A DNA stretch of 64,000 nt, from assembly GCA_015064845.1 (NCBI GenBank), contig SVRL01000001.1:1-64000 (forward strand), given 5' to 3'. A program made the translations under genes and the position numbers. The DNA is from Oscillospiraceae bacterium. GTDB taxonomy: Bacteria > Bacillota > Clostridia > Oscillospirales > CAG-272. The notes below the pieces were generated by a model. It was not told the DNA's origin, did not search any database, and saw only the letters and a program-made list of their open reading frames with translations. Positions 42,467 to 50,267 of the stretch are shown here, one piece after another; within the stretch, counting starts at the first letter, position 1; every line of letters starts with the position of its first letter.

Positions 42467-45109
42467 TTATCCTCGAATAATATTATCCAACGATGTGCAA
42501 CCGCTAAAAGCATATTCGCCAATATTTTGAACATTCGAAGGAATATATATGGTTTTCAGTGCCGAACAATCCTCAAAAGCACAATCGTAGATATCCCTGA
42601 CACCTTTTCCGATGGTTACATCGGTAAGAGATACGCAACCGTAAAAAGCTTTCTCTCCTATAATTGCAATGGAATCTCCGATTACGACACTTTCAAGTGC
42701 AGTGCAACCATAGAATGTAGCATATTCAATGGAAGTCAAACCGTTTCCAAGCACTACTTTTTTCAGTTTTTTGCATTCTTCAAACGCGCCTCCCCAAGAT
42801 TCTTCTATCATAGTTACACTATCCGGAATAATCAATGCCGTAATACCACAACCATAAAAAGCTTTGCCACCTATTGTTTGCAATCCTTCATTTAAAATCA
42901 ATGTCGAAAGTCCCGAACATTCCGAAAATGCGCCTTCTTTGATTGTTTGAACGTTTGAAGGGATATTGATTGATGTCAACGATGTGCATTTTTCAAAAGC
43001 GTAATCTTCGATAACTTGAACCCCTGTCCCAAAATTAATTGATTTGAGATTGCTGCAATTGGCAAATGCTGCCCGAGCAATCGTTCGAACCCCATTTCCA
43101 ATAGTAATAGATTTAAGTGAGATACAACCATCAAAAGCTTGCTCTCCTATGATTGTAACAGATTCTCCCATTACGACACTTTCAAGTGCAGTACAACCAT
43201 AGAATGTAGCATATTCAATGGAAGTTAAACCATTTCCAAGCACTACTTTTTTCAGTTTTTTGCATTCTTCAAACGCGCCTCCCCAAGATTCTTCTACCAT
43301 AGTTACACTATCCGGAATAATCAAATCCGTAATTCCACAACCATAAAAAGCTTTGCCACCTATTGTTTGCAAGCCTTCATTCAAAATCAAAGTCGTAAGT
43401 CCCGAACATTCCGAAAACGCACCTTCATTGATGCTGTAAATGCTCGGAGGAACAGTAAGAGAACGAATACCTTTACAACCTTCAAAAGCATATTCACCAA
43501 TATATCTGACCGGTATTCTGTTGATATGAGAAGGAAGTATCAATTCACCAGAAGAGCCAAGATAGTTCGTAATCGTGATACTGTCGTTTTCTTCAAAATA
43601 CTCAAATTCATTCGGAGATGCTGCTCCTTCCAAATTTGCATAAATTGCAGGAACGGACAGTGTCAGATCAAAGCTGTAACAATGAACTTTAACCGTATTG
43701 AATCCATCTTTTGTCATAACGGTATTCTCAAGCGAAAAATCTGTTATTTGAAATGTTGTTCCATCGGAAACAACAGCAATCAAAACAACATCCTCGGCAT
43801 CTACAACTTCGCCTGTCAAAAGGCGCTTACCTTTATAACTTGCATTAATAGAGAGTATGCGCAAATATTTACCGCAATTACATTCATTCAGACAATTGCG
43901 AACGGTTCCCTTTTCGTTAACTTCCCAATCACCCCAAGTATGTCCCAATTCGTTTACATAACTGTCGGTATAACTCTTGTTGCATACAGTGCAAGTATGC
44001 GTGGTGTAACCTTTAGCTTCACAAACGGGGGCAGTAACCACAGAATGATATTGACAATCGGTTTTGGGCAGAATAACGGGAGCAACAATTATTTCATTGC
44101 AAACAGAACATTTCACACCTTCCGTTTGACCTGTTTCAGCACAAGTTGCTTTTCTGCTTGCAATTATCGTTTCTGTATGAGGCAATTTAGAGATGATTTT
44201 TTGTGCTTCCAATACCTCCCCGCACGCCGAACATTTCTTACCTGCCGTCAAACCTGTTTGAGAACAAGTTGCCGCAACTCCTTTGATAATGGTTTCTGTA
44301 TGAGAAATTTTTTCGATTGGTTTTTGTTCTTCCAATACTTCCCCGCATGTCGAACATTTCTTGCCTGCTGTCAGACCTGTTTGGGAACAGGTTGCCGCAA
44401 CTCCTTTGATAATGGTTTCTGTATGGGGAATCTTTTCTGTTGTTTTCTGCGCTTCCAATATTTCCCCACATGCCGAACATTTCTTGCCTGCCGTCAAACC
44501 CGTTTGGGAACAGGTTGCCGCAACGCTCGGAACAACTTCTACAATATGTTCTGTCTTATCTGTTACCTTCTGCAATACCAATACTTCCTTACAAACGGAA
44601 CAATGAGAACCTTCTGTCAAACCCGTTTTTTGGCAAGTGGCAGAAACCGCACTGTCGATTACTTCGATATGCCCCAAAGCATCGATACTTTCTTCTTTTA
44701 AATCATAGTATTCAATATCGCCCACTTTAATTGTTGCCGTGTACGTTTTTATGCCTTTTTCCATACAAGTGGGGGCTGTTGTAATTTCATTCGCAATATC
44801 GGCAACCAAGATTTTTGTATGAGAATGATCCATAACACAAGATAAAGTTGCGGTTGCAGATTCAAAGCCCCGCCAATCCCACTCGATATTATCTTTATCA
44901 TAATTATGTTGGATAATATCAACTTCGTCAATTTGTATTACCTTGCACAAGGAACATTTACGCTGTTGTTCTCCCTTCATAGAACATGTCGGCTGAACGG
45001 TTACTGACCATTCACCCCATTCATGCGTACAGTCTTTGCTATTACAAGATGAAAATGCACAAATAAAAGTAAGCAGACAAACAAAAATCATTACAATTCT
45101 TTTCTTCAT
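42467..45109 (-). CDS. BspA-like leucine-rich-repeat lipoprotein with Cys-rich modules
   Basis: An 880-residue lipoprotein with a lipobox FSSC (about residue 20). Residues 25-415 hold about eight Cys-rich units of the H-x-C-x2-C kind, several nearly identical (ATCSQTGLTAGKKCSACGE). Residues about 520-880 are BspA-type LRR_5 repeats of ~23 residues (for example AFSECSGLTTLILNEGLQTI). Such domains mediate adhesion to host or particle surfaces in gut bacteria. A 489-bp internal duplication is present. AAAGGAG sets ATG 45109. The promoter carries an operator dyad and faces a divergent XRE regulator. Confidence 0.85.
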   Translation of the reverse strand: MKKRIVMIFVCLLTFICAFSSCNSKDCTHEWGEWSVTVQPTCSMKGEQQRKCSLCKVIQIDEVDIIQHNYDKDNIEWDWRGFESATATLSCVMDHSHTKILVADIANEITTAPTCMEKGIKTYTATIKVGDIEYYDLKEESIDALGHIEVIDSAVSATCQKTGLTEGSHCSVCKEVLVLQKVTDKTEHIVEVVPSVAATCSQTGLTAGKKCSACGEILEAQKTTEKIPHTETIIKGVAATCSQTGLTAGKKCSTCGEVLEEQKPIEKISHTETIIKGVAATCSQTGLTAGKKCSACGEVLEAQKIISKLPHTETIIASRKATCAETGQTEGVKCSVCNEIIVAPVILPKTDCQYHSVVTAPVCEAKGYTTHTCTVCNKSYTDSYVNELGHTWGDWEVNEKGTVRNCLNECNCGKYLRILSINASYKGKRLLTGEVVDAEDVVLIAVVSDGTTFQITDFSLENTVMTKDGFNTVKVHCYSFDLTLSVPAIYANLEGAASPNEFEYFEENDSITITNYLGSSGELILPSHINRIPVRYIGEYAFEGCKGIRSLTVPPSIYSINEGAFSECSGLTTLILNEGLQTIGGKAFYGCGITDLIIPDSVTMVEESWGGAFEECKKLKKVVLGNGLTSIEYATFYGCTALESVVMGESVTIIGEQAFDGCISLKSITIGNGVRTIARAAFANCSNLKSINFGTGVQVIEDYAFEKCTSLTSINIPSNVQTIKEGAFSECSGLSTLILNEGLQTIGGKAFYGCGITALIIPDSVTMIEESWGGAFEECKKLKKVVLGNGLTSIEYATFYGCTALESVVIGDSIAIIGEKAFYGCVSLTDVTIGKGVRDIYDCAFEDCSALKTIYIPSNVQNIGEYAFSGCTSLDNIIRG
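42676..43424 (-). repeat. 489-bp-offset internal duplication in the LRR region
   Basis: Plus-strand 42676-42935 and 43165-43424 are nearly identical (a few substitutions), offset by 489 bp (163 codons). The flanks are more diverged LRR repeats. This indicates recent duplication or gene conversion. Confidence 0.8.
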
Positions 45110-45213
45110 AAAAACTCCTTTTCCTACATTTATAATTATATAAACAAAAATCAGCATTTTACAAAATTTCATCGGCATATCACAAAGTCTTGCAAAATCA
45201 CTCTTTATTTACA

Positions 45214-45275
45214 ATTATAATTCCATAAAAGAATTATGTCAAGCGTTTTTCACTATAATTCTGTTTTGGAATTAT
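45214..45275. promoter_or_regulatory. Twin palindromic operators and divergent promoter
   Basis: Two copies of ATAATTC-N7-GAATTAT (45217-45237 and 45255-45275) lie between the LRR lipoprotein and the XRE gene. The first sits exactly between and over the lipoprotein promoter elements: minus-strand TTGACA (45242-45237), 17 bp, TATAAT (45219-45214). The second covers the likely regulator promoter region. Confidence 0.75.
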
Positions 45276-45338
45276 AAAAAATCTTCCAAACCATATAATT
45301 TTTACATCAAAATATATCAATCAAGGAAGAATTATTTT

Positions 45339-45599
45339 ATGAAAATCAGAAAAAAAGAATATGGTGACTGCAACATGGTAGGAAAAAATATTGAATATTT
45401 AAGAAAAGAAAGAGGCATTAAACAAAAGGATTTTATTTCAAAAATGCAAACGATGGGACTTGATATCAATCCAACAAGCTATTCCAAATTGGAAGGACAA
45501 GTTCGGCTTGCTTCAGATAAAGAAATTTATATCATAGCAAAAATATTAAATGTCAGCATTGATGCTCTCTTCGCTAATGTTGAAGATTCCTCGTATTGA
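45339..45599 (+). CDS. Small XRE-family regulator
   Basis: An 86-residue protein that is essentially one helix-turn-helix domain (about residues 17-80, NIEYLRKERGIKQKDFISKM and YSKLEGQVR). It likely binds DNA as a dimer and probably recognises the two palindromes upstream, repressing the divergent lipoprotein gene and itself; this is inferred from position. AAGGA lies 10 bp before the ATG. A second in-frame ATG at 45375 would remove the basic leader. Confidence 0.8.
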   Translation: MKIRKKEYGDCNMVGKNIEYLRKERGIKQKDFISKMQTMGLDINPTSYSKLEGQVRLASDKEIYIIAKILNVSIDALFANVEDSSY

Positions 45600-45623
45600 T
45601 TGCAAATTACAACAAGCTTATAA

Positions 45624-45658
45624 CAAAAAAAGGACGCCCCGAATGGGCGTCCCAAAAA
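45624..45658. terminator. Terminator between the XRE gene and pheT
   Basis: GGACGCCC (45632-45639) pairs with GGGCGTCC (45645-45652), flanked by A-runs and T-runs. It mainly serves pheT on the minus strand. Confidence 0.85.
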
Positions 45659-45660
45659 AT

Positions 45661-48096
45661 TTATTTTCTGATGGTAATACCGAGAATACGTTCTACGCCG
45701 CGCAAAATCTTTGCTGCTGCTTTATCTGCTTCTTCCACCGTCAAGGTGTGGTCCGCGCTGCGCAGAGAAACAGAGAACGAAACGCTCTTTTTGCCCTCTC
45801 CGAGCTGAACACCGCGATAAATATCAAAGAATTTGATATCTTCGATCAAAGAAACACCGGAATGGCGCATAGCATCTTCGATTGCACCGACTGTAACTTC
45901 TTCATCGCAAACAAAGGAGAAGTCTCTTGTGCTTGCGGGGAATTTCGGCAATGCTTTATAAGATTTTTTGCTGTTTGCTTTTGCAAAAATATTTTCAAAA
46001 TCAAGTTCTGCCAGATAAACCGCACGGTTAAAGGTGTAATTCTGCGCCACAACGGGATGCAATTCACCCATGATACCGAGAACGGTTCCGTCAGCGGCGG
46101 TAATTTCCGCACATCTTCCGGGATGGAAAGTTGCTTCATCCGTTTTTGCCGTGAATTTTGCGGAAATGCCTGCACAAGCAAAAATTTCTTCACACATACC
46201 CTTTACAGTATAGAAATCGCCCGTACCGTAAAGACCGATCATGATCTTCACACGTTCGTCGGGAAGCGTACCTTCCAAACCGTGGATATTGGTAACCATG
46301 CCTTCCCTGGGAAGGAATACTTTTGCCATTTCGTAAAGAGCAACGGAATCGTTATCCTTATTGCAGTTGATTTCCAAAGTTTCGAGCATGGAAGGAATTG
46401 CAGTTGTACGCATGGTTTTCGTATCTTCGCCGAAAGGATTCATGATTTCAACGGATTTACGGCGGATATCATTTTCAGCAAGACCTGCTTTATCGTAAAG
46501 CTTTGCTGCCATAAAGGAATATGTGTAGATTTCATCCAGACCGAAACCAAGCAAAACGCCGTGAAGCTGTTTTTGCAAGGTTTGCTTTTTGGTCAAACCG
46601 CCCTGTGTCATGGAGGAAACAATATTTCCTGCCTGAATTTCGTTATAACCGTAGATACGGACAACTTCTTCCGCAATATCGTTCATGCAACGAACGTCAT
46701 CACGGTAAGAAGGAACGGTAATCACACCGTCTTTTACTTCAAAGTGCAAGCTTTCCAAGATGCGAACCATTTCTTCTGCGGAAAGGTTGATGCCAAGGAA
46801 TTTGTTCATTCTTTCGGGTTCGAAAGGCACTGTTGCGATTTCTTTTTTCACGGGATAGCAGTCGATCATACCGCCGACGATTTCGCCCGCGCCGAGAAGA
46901 TTGACAAGTTCACAAGCGCGTTCCAATGCACCGATTGTATTTTCACTGTCAAGACCTTTTTCGAAACGTGCGGAGGAATCTGTACGCATACCGAGTTTTT
47001 TAGCGGTAATACGAACGGAGCTTCCGAGGAACATGGCAGATTCAAAAACAACAGTCGTCGTTTCTTCCGTGATTTCACTGTTTGCGCCGCCCATAACACC
47101 TGCAATCGCAACAGGCTTTTTGCCGTCTGCAATGACAAGCATATCACTTTCCAGATTTCTCTGCTGATCGTCAAGCGTCATGAAAACTTCTTTATCGCCT
47201 GCGGTACGGACTTCGATATGTTTACCGTCCAGACACTTATAGTCAAACGCATGCATAGGCTGACCGTATTCCAGCATGACGTAATTTGTAATATCTACAA
47301 TATTATTAATAGGACGAATGCCCGAAGCGCGCAATCTCATGCGCAACCAAAGCGGAGAAGGTTCGATTTTTACGTTTTTAACCACACGCGCACTGTAACG
47401 GAAACATTTTTCCGTATCCTTGATTGCAATATCAAGATAATCGTTGATATCGCCGTCGGATTCCTTCACAACGGGGGTGGGGATGCGAAGTTCTTTCTCA
47501 AAACTTGCCGCGCTTTCTCTTGCAAGACCGATTACGGAAAGACAGTCGGGACGATTGGGTGTGATTTCAAATTCAACCGCTTTGTCACGCATAGCAAGCA
47601 CGTCCACGATGTCGTCGCCGGGCTTGTAAGAAAGCTCGGAATATGCGTTGAGGATCAGAATACCATCCGTGGGAGCGCCGGGCATATCGTGGAGAGTAAG
47701 ACCGAGTTCTTCAATGGAGCAGAACATGCCCTCGGAGATCATACCGCGAAGCTTGCCGGATTTGATTTCATGTCCGCTTGCAAGCTTAACCACTCTTTTT
47801 TCATCTTTGGGGCAATAGCAAACGGGAACGTATGCGCCTTCAAAAACGTTTTTTGCAGCCGTGATGATCTGCAAAGTCTTTTCTCCGCAGTCAACCTGGC
47901 AAACAACCAATCTTTCCGCATCGGGATGCTGTTCAACCTTGAGGATTAAGCCGACTCTGACACCGCTTACTTCGGAACCGCAAAGCTCATAGCCTTCCAC
48001 CTTGGAACCGGTATCCGTCATTCTGTCACAATATTTTTTGATATCAATATCCGAACAATCCACGAAATCGGAAAGCCAATTCATAGACAATACCAT
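45661..48096 (-). CDS. pheT: Phenylalanyl-tRNA synthetase beta subunit
   Basis: An 811-residue subunit of the alpha2-beta2 PheRS, of standard bacterial length. It has the N-terminal tRNA-binding (EMAP-like) domain (VGLILKVEQHPDAERLVVCQ, about residues 48-67). B3/B4 editing-domain segments (FEITPNRPDCLSVIGLARES) and the catalytic-like core follow. The C-terminal FDX-ACB domain (about residues 715-811, ALPKFPASTRDFSFVCDEEV) binds the tRNA anticodon region. AAAGGAG precedes the start. It is cotranscribed with pheS and controlled by the T-box leader. Confidence 0.97.
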   Translation of the reverse strand: MVLSMNWLSDFVDCSDIDIKKYCDRMTDTGSKVEGYELCGSEVSGVRVGLILKVEQHPDAERLVVCQVDCGEKTLQIITAAKNVFEGAYVPVCYCPKDEKRVVKLASGHEIKSGKLRGMISEGMFCSIEELGLTLHDMPGAPTDGILILNAYSELSYKPGDDIVDVLAMRDKAVEFEITPNRPDCLSVIGLARESAASFEKELRIPTPVVKESDGDINDYLDIAIKDTEKCFRYSARVVKNVKIEPSPLWLRMRLRASGIRPINNIVDITNYVMLEYGQPMHAFDYKCLDGKHIEVRTAGDKEVFMTLDDQQRNLESDMLVIADGKKPVAIAGVMGGANSEITEETTTVVFESAMFLGSSVRITAKKLGMRTDSSARFEKGLDSENTIGALERACELVNLLGAGEIVGGMIDCYPVKKEIATVPFEPERMNKFLGINLSAEEMVRILESLHFEVKDGVITVPSYRDDVRCMNDIAEEVVRIYGYNEIQAGNIVSSMTQGGLTKKQTLQKQLHGVLLGFGLDEIYTYSFMAAKLYDKAGLAENDIRRKSVEIMNPFGEDTKTMRTTAIPSMLETLEINCNKDNDSVALYEMAKVFLPREGMVTNIHGLEGTLPDERVKIMIGLYGTGDFYTVKGMCEEIFACAGISAKFTAKTDEATFHPGRCAEITAADGTVLGIMGELHPVVAQNYTFNRAVYLAELDFENIFAKANSKKSYKALPKFPASTRDFSFVCDEEVTVGAIEDAMRHSGVSLIEDIKFFDIYRGVQLGEGKKSVSFSVSLRSADHTLTVEEADKAAAKILRGVERILGITIRK

Positions 48097-48118
48097 AAAA
48101 ATTCACACTCCTTTTCCA

Positions 48119-49129
48119 TTAAAACTGACGCAAGAAACGAACGTCGTTTTCATACATCAAACGAAGGTCATCGATGCCAAGTCTTGCCATTGTGATTCTT
48201 TCCACACCCATACCGAAAGCAAAACCGGAATATTCATTGGGATCAATGCCGCAGTTGGAAAGAACGAAGGGGTGTACCATACCCGCGCCGAGAATTTCCA
48301 TCCAGCCTTCGCCTTTGCAAAGACGGCAGCCTTTACCGCCGCAAACGAAGCAGGAAACGTCAACTTCCGCAGAAGGTTCTGTGAACGGGAAATGGTGAGG
48401 GCGGAAACGGATTTTGGTTTCGGGACCGAACATCTGCTTTGCGAAAAGCTCAAGAATACCCTTGAGGTCGCCCATGGTAATACCCTTGTCTACAACAAGA
48501 CCTTCAACCTGGTGGAAAATAGGAGAATGTGTCGCATCCGCGGGGTCTGCACGGTAAACACGTCCGGGAGAGATGATACGGATCGGAGGCTTTTTGTTTT
48601 CCATAACACGAACCTGAACGGGGGATGTCTGGGAACGAAGCAAAATGTTATCCGTAATATAGAAAGTATCCTGCGTATCTCGCGCGGGATGGTTTTTGGG
48701 AAGGTTCAAAGCTTCAAAGTTGTAATAGTCATACTCTACTTCGGGACCTTCCGCAACGGAAAAGCCCATACCGATAAAGATTTCGCGGAGCATTTCTTCC
48801 GTCTGTGCAATAGGATGGCGGTGTCCGACAGTCTGGATTTTGCCGGGCAAAGTAACGTCCAATTTTTCCGTCATCAAACGGCGTTCCATTTCCTTTTTCT
48901 TCTGTTCTTCCGCTTTTTTCGTCAAGGCCTCTTCAATGGTAGCTCTGACTTCGTTTGCAAGCTGACCGATGATCGGTCTTTCCGCGGGAGCAACCTTGCC
49001 CATACCGCGAAGGACGGCTGTAAGCTCGCCCTTTTTGCCGAGATATTTGATGCGAAGCTCTTCCGTGTTTTCCGAAGCTTCGATTTCAGCAACTGCTTTG
49101 ATGCGAATCTGTTCAAGCAATTCTTTCAT
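48119..49129 (-). CDS. pheS: Phenylalanyl-tRNA synthetase alpha subunit
   Basis: A 336-residue catalytic subunit. It has an N-terminal coiled coil (about residues 1-85) and class II motif 2 in [20 protein letters not shown] with GRVYRAD. Next come [14 protein letters not shown] and motif 3 [25 protein letters not shown] places the start at 49129; a longer frame to 49222 runs into the leader and lacks a binding site. It lies downstream of a Phe-type T-box. Confidence 0.97.
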   Translation of the reverse strand: MKELLEQIRIKAVAEIEASENTEELRIKYLGKKGELTAVLRGMGKVAPAERPIIGQLANEVRATIEEALTKKAEEQKKKEMERRLMTEKLDVTLPGKIQTVGHRHPIAQTEEMLREIFIGMGFSVAEGPEVEYDYYNFEALNLPKNHPARDTQDTFYITDNILLRSQTSPVQVRVMENKKPPIRIISPGRVYRADPADATHSPIFHQVEGLVVDKGITMGDLKGILELFAKQMFGPETKIRFRPHHFPFTEPSAEVDVSCFVCGGKGCRLCKGEGWMEILGAGMVHPFVLSNCGIDPNEYSGFAFGMGVERITMARLGIDDLRLMYENDVRFLRQF

Positions 49130-49214
49130 AAAACGTATTTCCTTTCGCGAATAGTAATAATAAATGGTATGTGAGCCGCGTTTTACCGTTTGTTTTCCAA
49201 ATAAATATAAAAAA

Positions 49215-49318
49215 GTGGGCAACGCCCACTCGAAGTTGCTTGCCTATTGCAGTTTTTTCTATATCAAAACAACGCAAAACGGCAAGGTCAATTCGAGCAA
49301 TTTCCTATAATATAAAAA
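49215..49318 (+). repeat. Structured ~104-nt intergenic element, copy C
   Basis: Hairpin GTGGGC-AAC-GCCCAC (49215-49229), then AGTTGCTTGCC, an apical GTTTT/AAAAC pair, ACGGCAAGG, GCAATTTCC and TATAATATAAAA. Written on the plus strand for comparison with the other copies. Here it sits between the T-box terminator and pheS, so in pheST mRNA it is read in the opposite sense, ending in a hairpin plus U6 that could act as a second terminator. Confidence 0.75.
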
Positions 49319-49319
49319 A

Positions 49320-49560
49320 CTCCCGTCCGCAGCAAAGGGACGGGAGCCAAAAGCTTCCGCGGTACCACCCGATTTTCCCGAAAATATTCTTTTCGGAACA
49401 CTCAAATTACGCCGATAACGGGGCTTTCCGTCTGATGCTACTTTATTTTCACATCAGCCACTCCAAAGCGAAAGGCGCACCGCGACGGATAATCCGATCT
49501 CAGCAAATTCGGATCTCTCTGTGAAGCCGTTTTCTGCGGATAGCCGCTTTTTCACCGTGT
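49320..49560 (-). ncRNA. T-box leader of pheST (tRNA-Phe sensing)
   Basis: On the minus strand the hallmark GGGTGGTACCGCGG (49370-49357) precedes a terminator hairpin (9-bp arms 49320-49328 / 49338-49346) and T6. Stem I features include AGAGAG and a GCTTTGGAGTGG segment. A UUC triplet (49472-49470) just before it is the probable Phe specifier. Uncharged tRNA-Phe should favour the antiterminator and switch on pheST. Confidence 0.88.
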
Positions 49561-49579
49561 TTTCATAACCATATGAAAT

Positions 49580-49608
49580 AGAATATCACAAACTTTTGTA
49601 TTTTGCAA
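49580..49608 (-). promoter_or_regulatory. Promoter of the T-box/pheST operon
   Basis: On the minus strand, TTGCAA (49608-49603), a 17-bp spacer and TATTCT (49585-49580). Confidence 0.7.
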
Positions 49609-49673
49609 TAACATTTTCAAAAATTTTAAATATTTTTTTATTTTTCTTTTGTAAAAATTGTTGGAATTTGATA

Positions 49674-49702
49674 TTGACAAATTTTCTTTTTTCCTATATA
49701 AT
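49674..49702 (+). promoter_or_regulatory. Strong sigma-A promoter of the small lipoprotein
   Basis: Perfect TTGACA (49674-49679), a 17-bp spacer and perfect TATAAT (49697-49702), in AT-rich DNA. Confidence 0.9.
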
Positions 49703-49772
49703 ATAGATTGTAAATAATTTGTTAAATTTTTTACACAATTTTAATAATTTATTATCACGGAGGAAATGACAA

Positions 49773-50111
49773 ATGAAAAGAATCCTTTCTATCGTACTCG
49801 CACTCGCTGTTCTTGCTACCATGTGCTTGGCATTCGCTTCCTGCGGCAAGCTCTCCGGCACATATGAAGCTAGCGGTCTTCTCGGCAAAACCGAACTCAC
49901 TTTCAAAGGTGACACCGTTACCATCACCAAAGGCACCATCGAAGCTGAAGGTACTTACGAAATCAAAGACGACAAAATCACCATCGAAATTGAAAACGAC
50001 GGCAACCTCGGTTGGGATGATATCCTCAAAGTTTTCAACGGTGAACACGATTTCGAAAAAGGTAAAGATTACATCAAGATTGGTAGCACCAAATATACAA
50101 AAGCTGACTAA
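49773..50111 (+). CDS. Small, probably abundant lipoprotein
   Basis: A 112-residue lipoprotein with a leader ending in AFASC (about residue 24). The mature ~88-residue domain looks like a small beta sheet (GTYEASGLLGKTELTFKGDT, then GTIEAEGTYEIKDDKITIEI), of the kind often annotated as a DUF in Firmicutes. Codon choice is strongly biased (ATC, ACC, GGC, AAC, TAC) and both promoter and ribosome binding site (GGAGG) are near consensus, so high expression is likely. Function unknown. A terminator follows. Confidence 0.75.
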   Translation: MKRILSIVLALAVLATMCLAFASCGKLSGTYEASGLLGKTELTFKGDTVTITKGTIEAEGTYEIKDDKITIEIENDGNLGWDDILKVFNGEHDFEKGKDYIKIGSTKYTKAD

Positions 50112-50148
50112 TTCTTAAATTTTTATCTGACAGTTAAATCAAAAAGCA

Positions 50149-50195
50149 AACGGCAGTTTTTACCGAAAAGGTATTGAACTGCCGTTCTTTTTGCA
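50149..50195 (+). terminator. Terminator of the small lipoprotein gene
   Basis: AACGGCAGTT pairs with AACTGCCGTT around an inner TACC/GGTA hairpin and is followed by CTTTTT. Its 3' arm contains part of the next promoter. Confidence 0.85.
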
Positions 50196-50202
50196 GTATA
50201 AT
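50174..50202 (+). promoter_or_regulatory. Promoter embedded in the preceding terminator
   Basis: TTGAAC (50174-50179), a 17-bp spacer and TATAAT (50197-50202). The -35 lies in the terminator hairpin and the spacer contains its U-tract. Confidence 0.7.
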
Positions 50203-50267
50203 TATAGAAGTCGGTTCCGGTAAATCGACTTTTATATTAAGAATCAAAAAAGAAAACGGAGATTATT

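Noticed and set aside
49130-49222. N-terminal extension of PheS
   Set aside because: The extension overlaps structured element copy C and has no ribosome binding site. PheS homologues start as at 49129.
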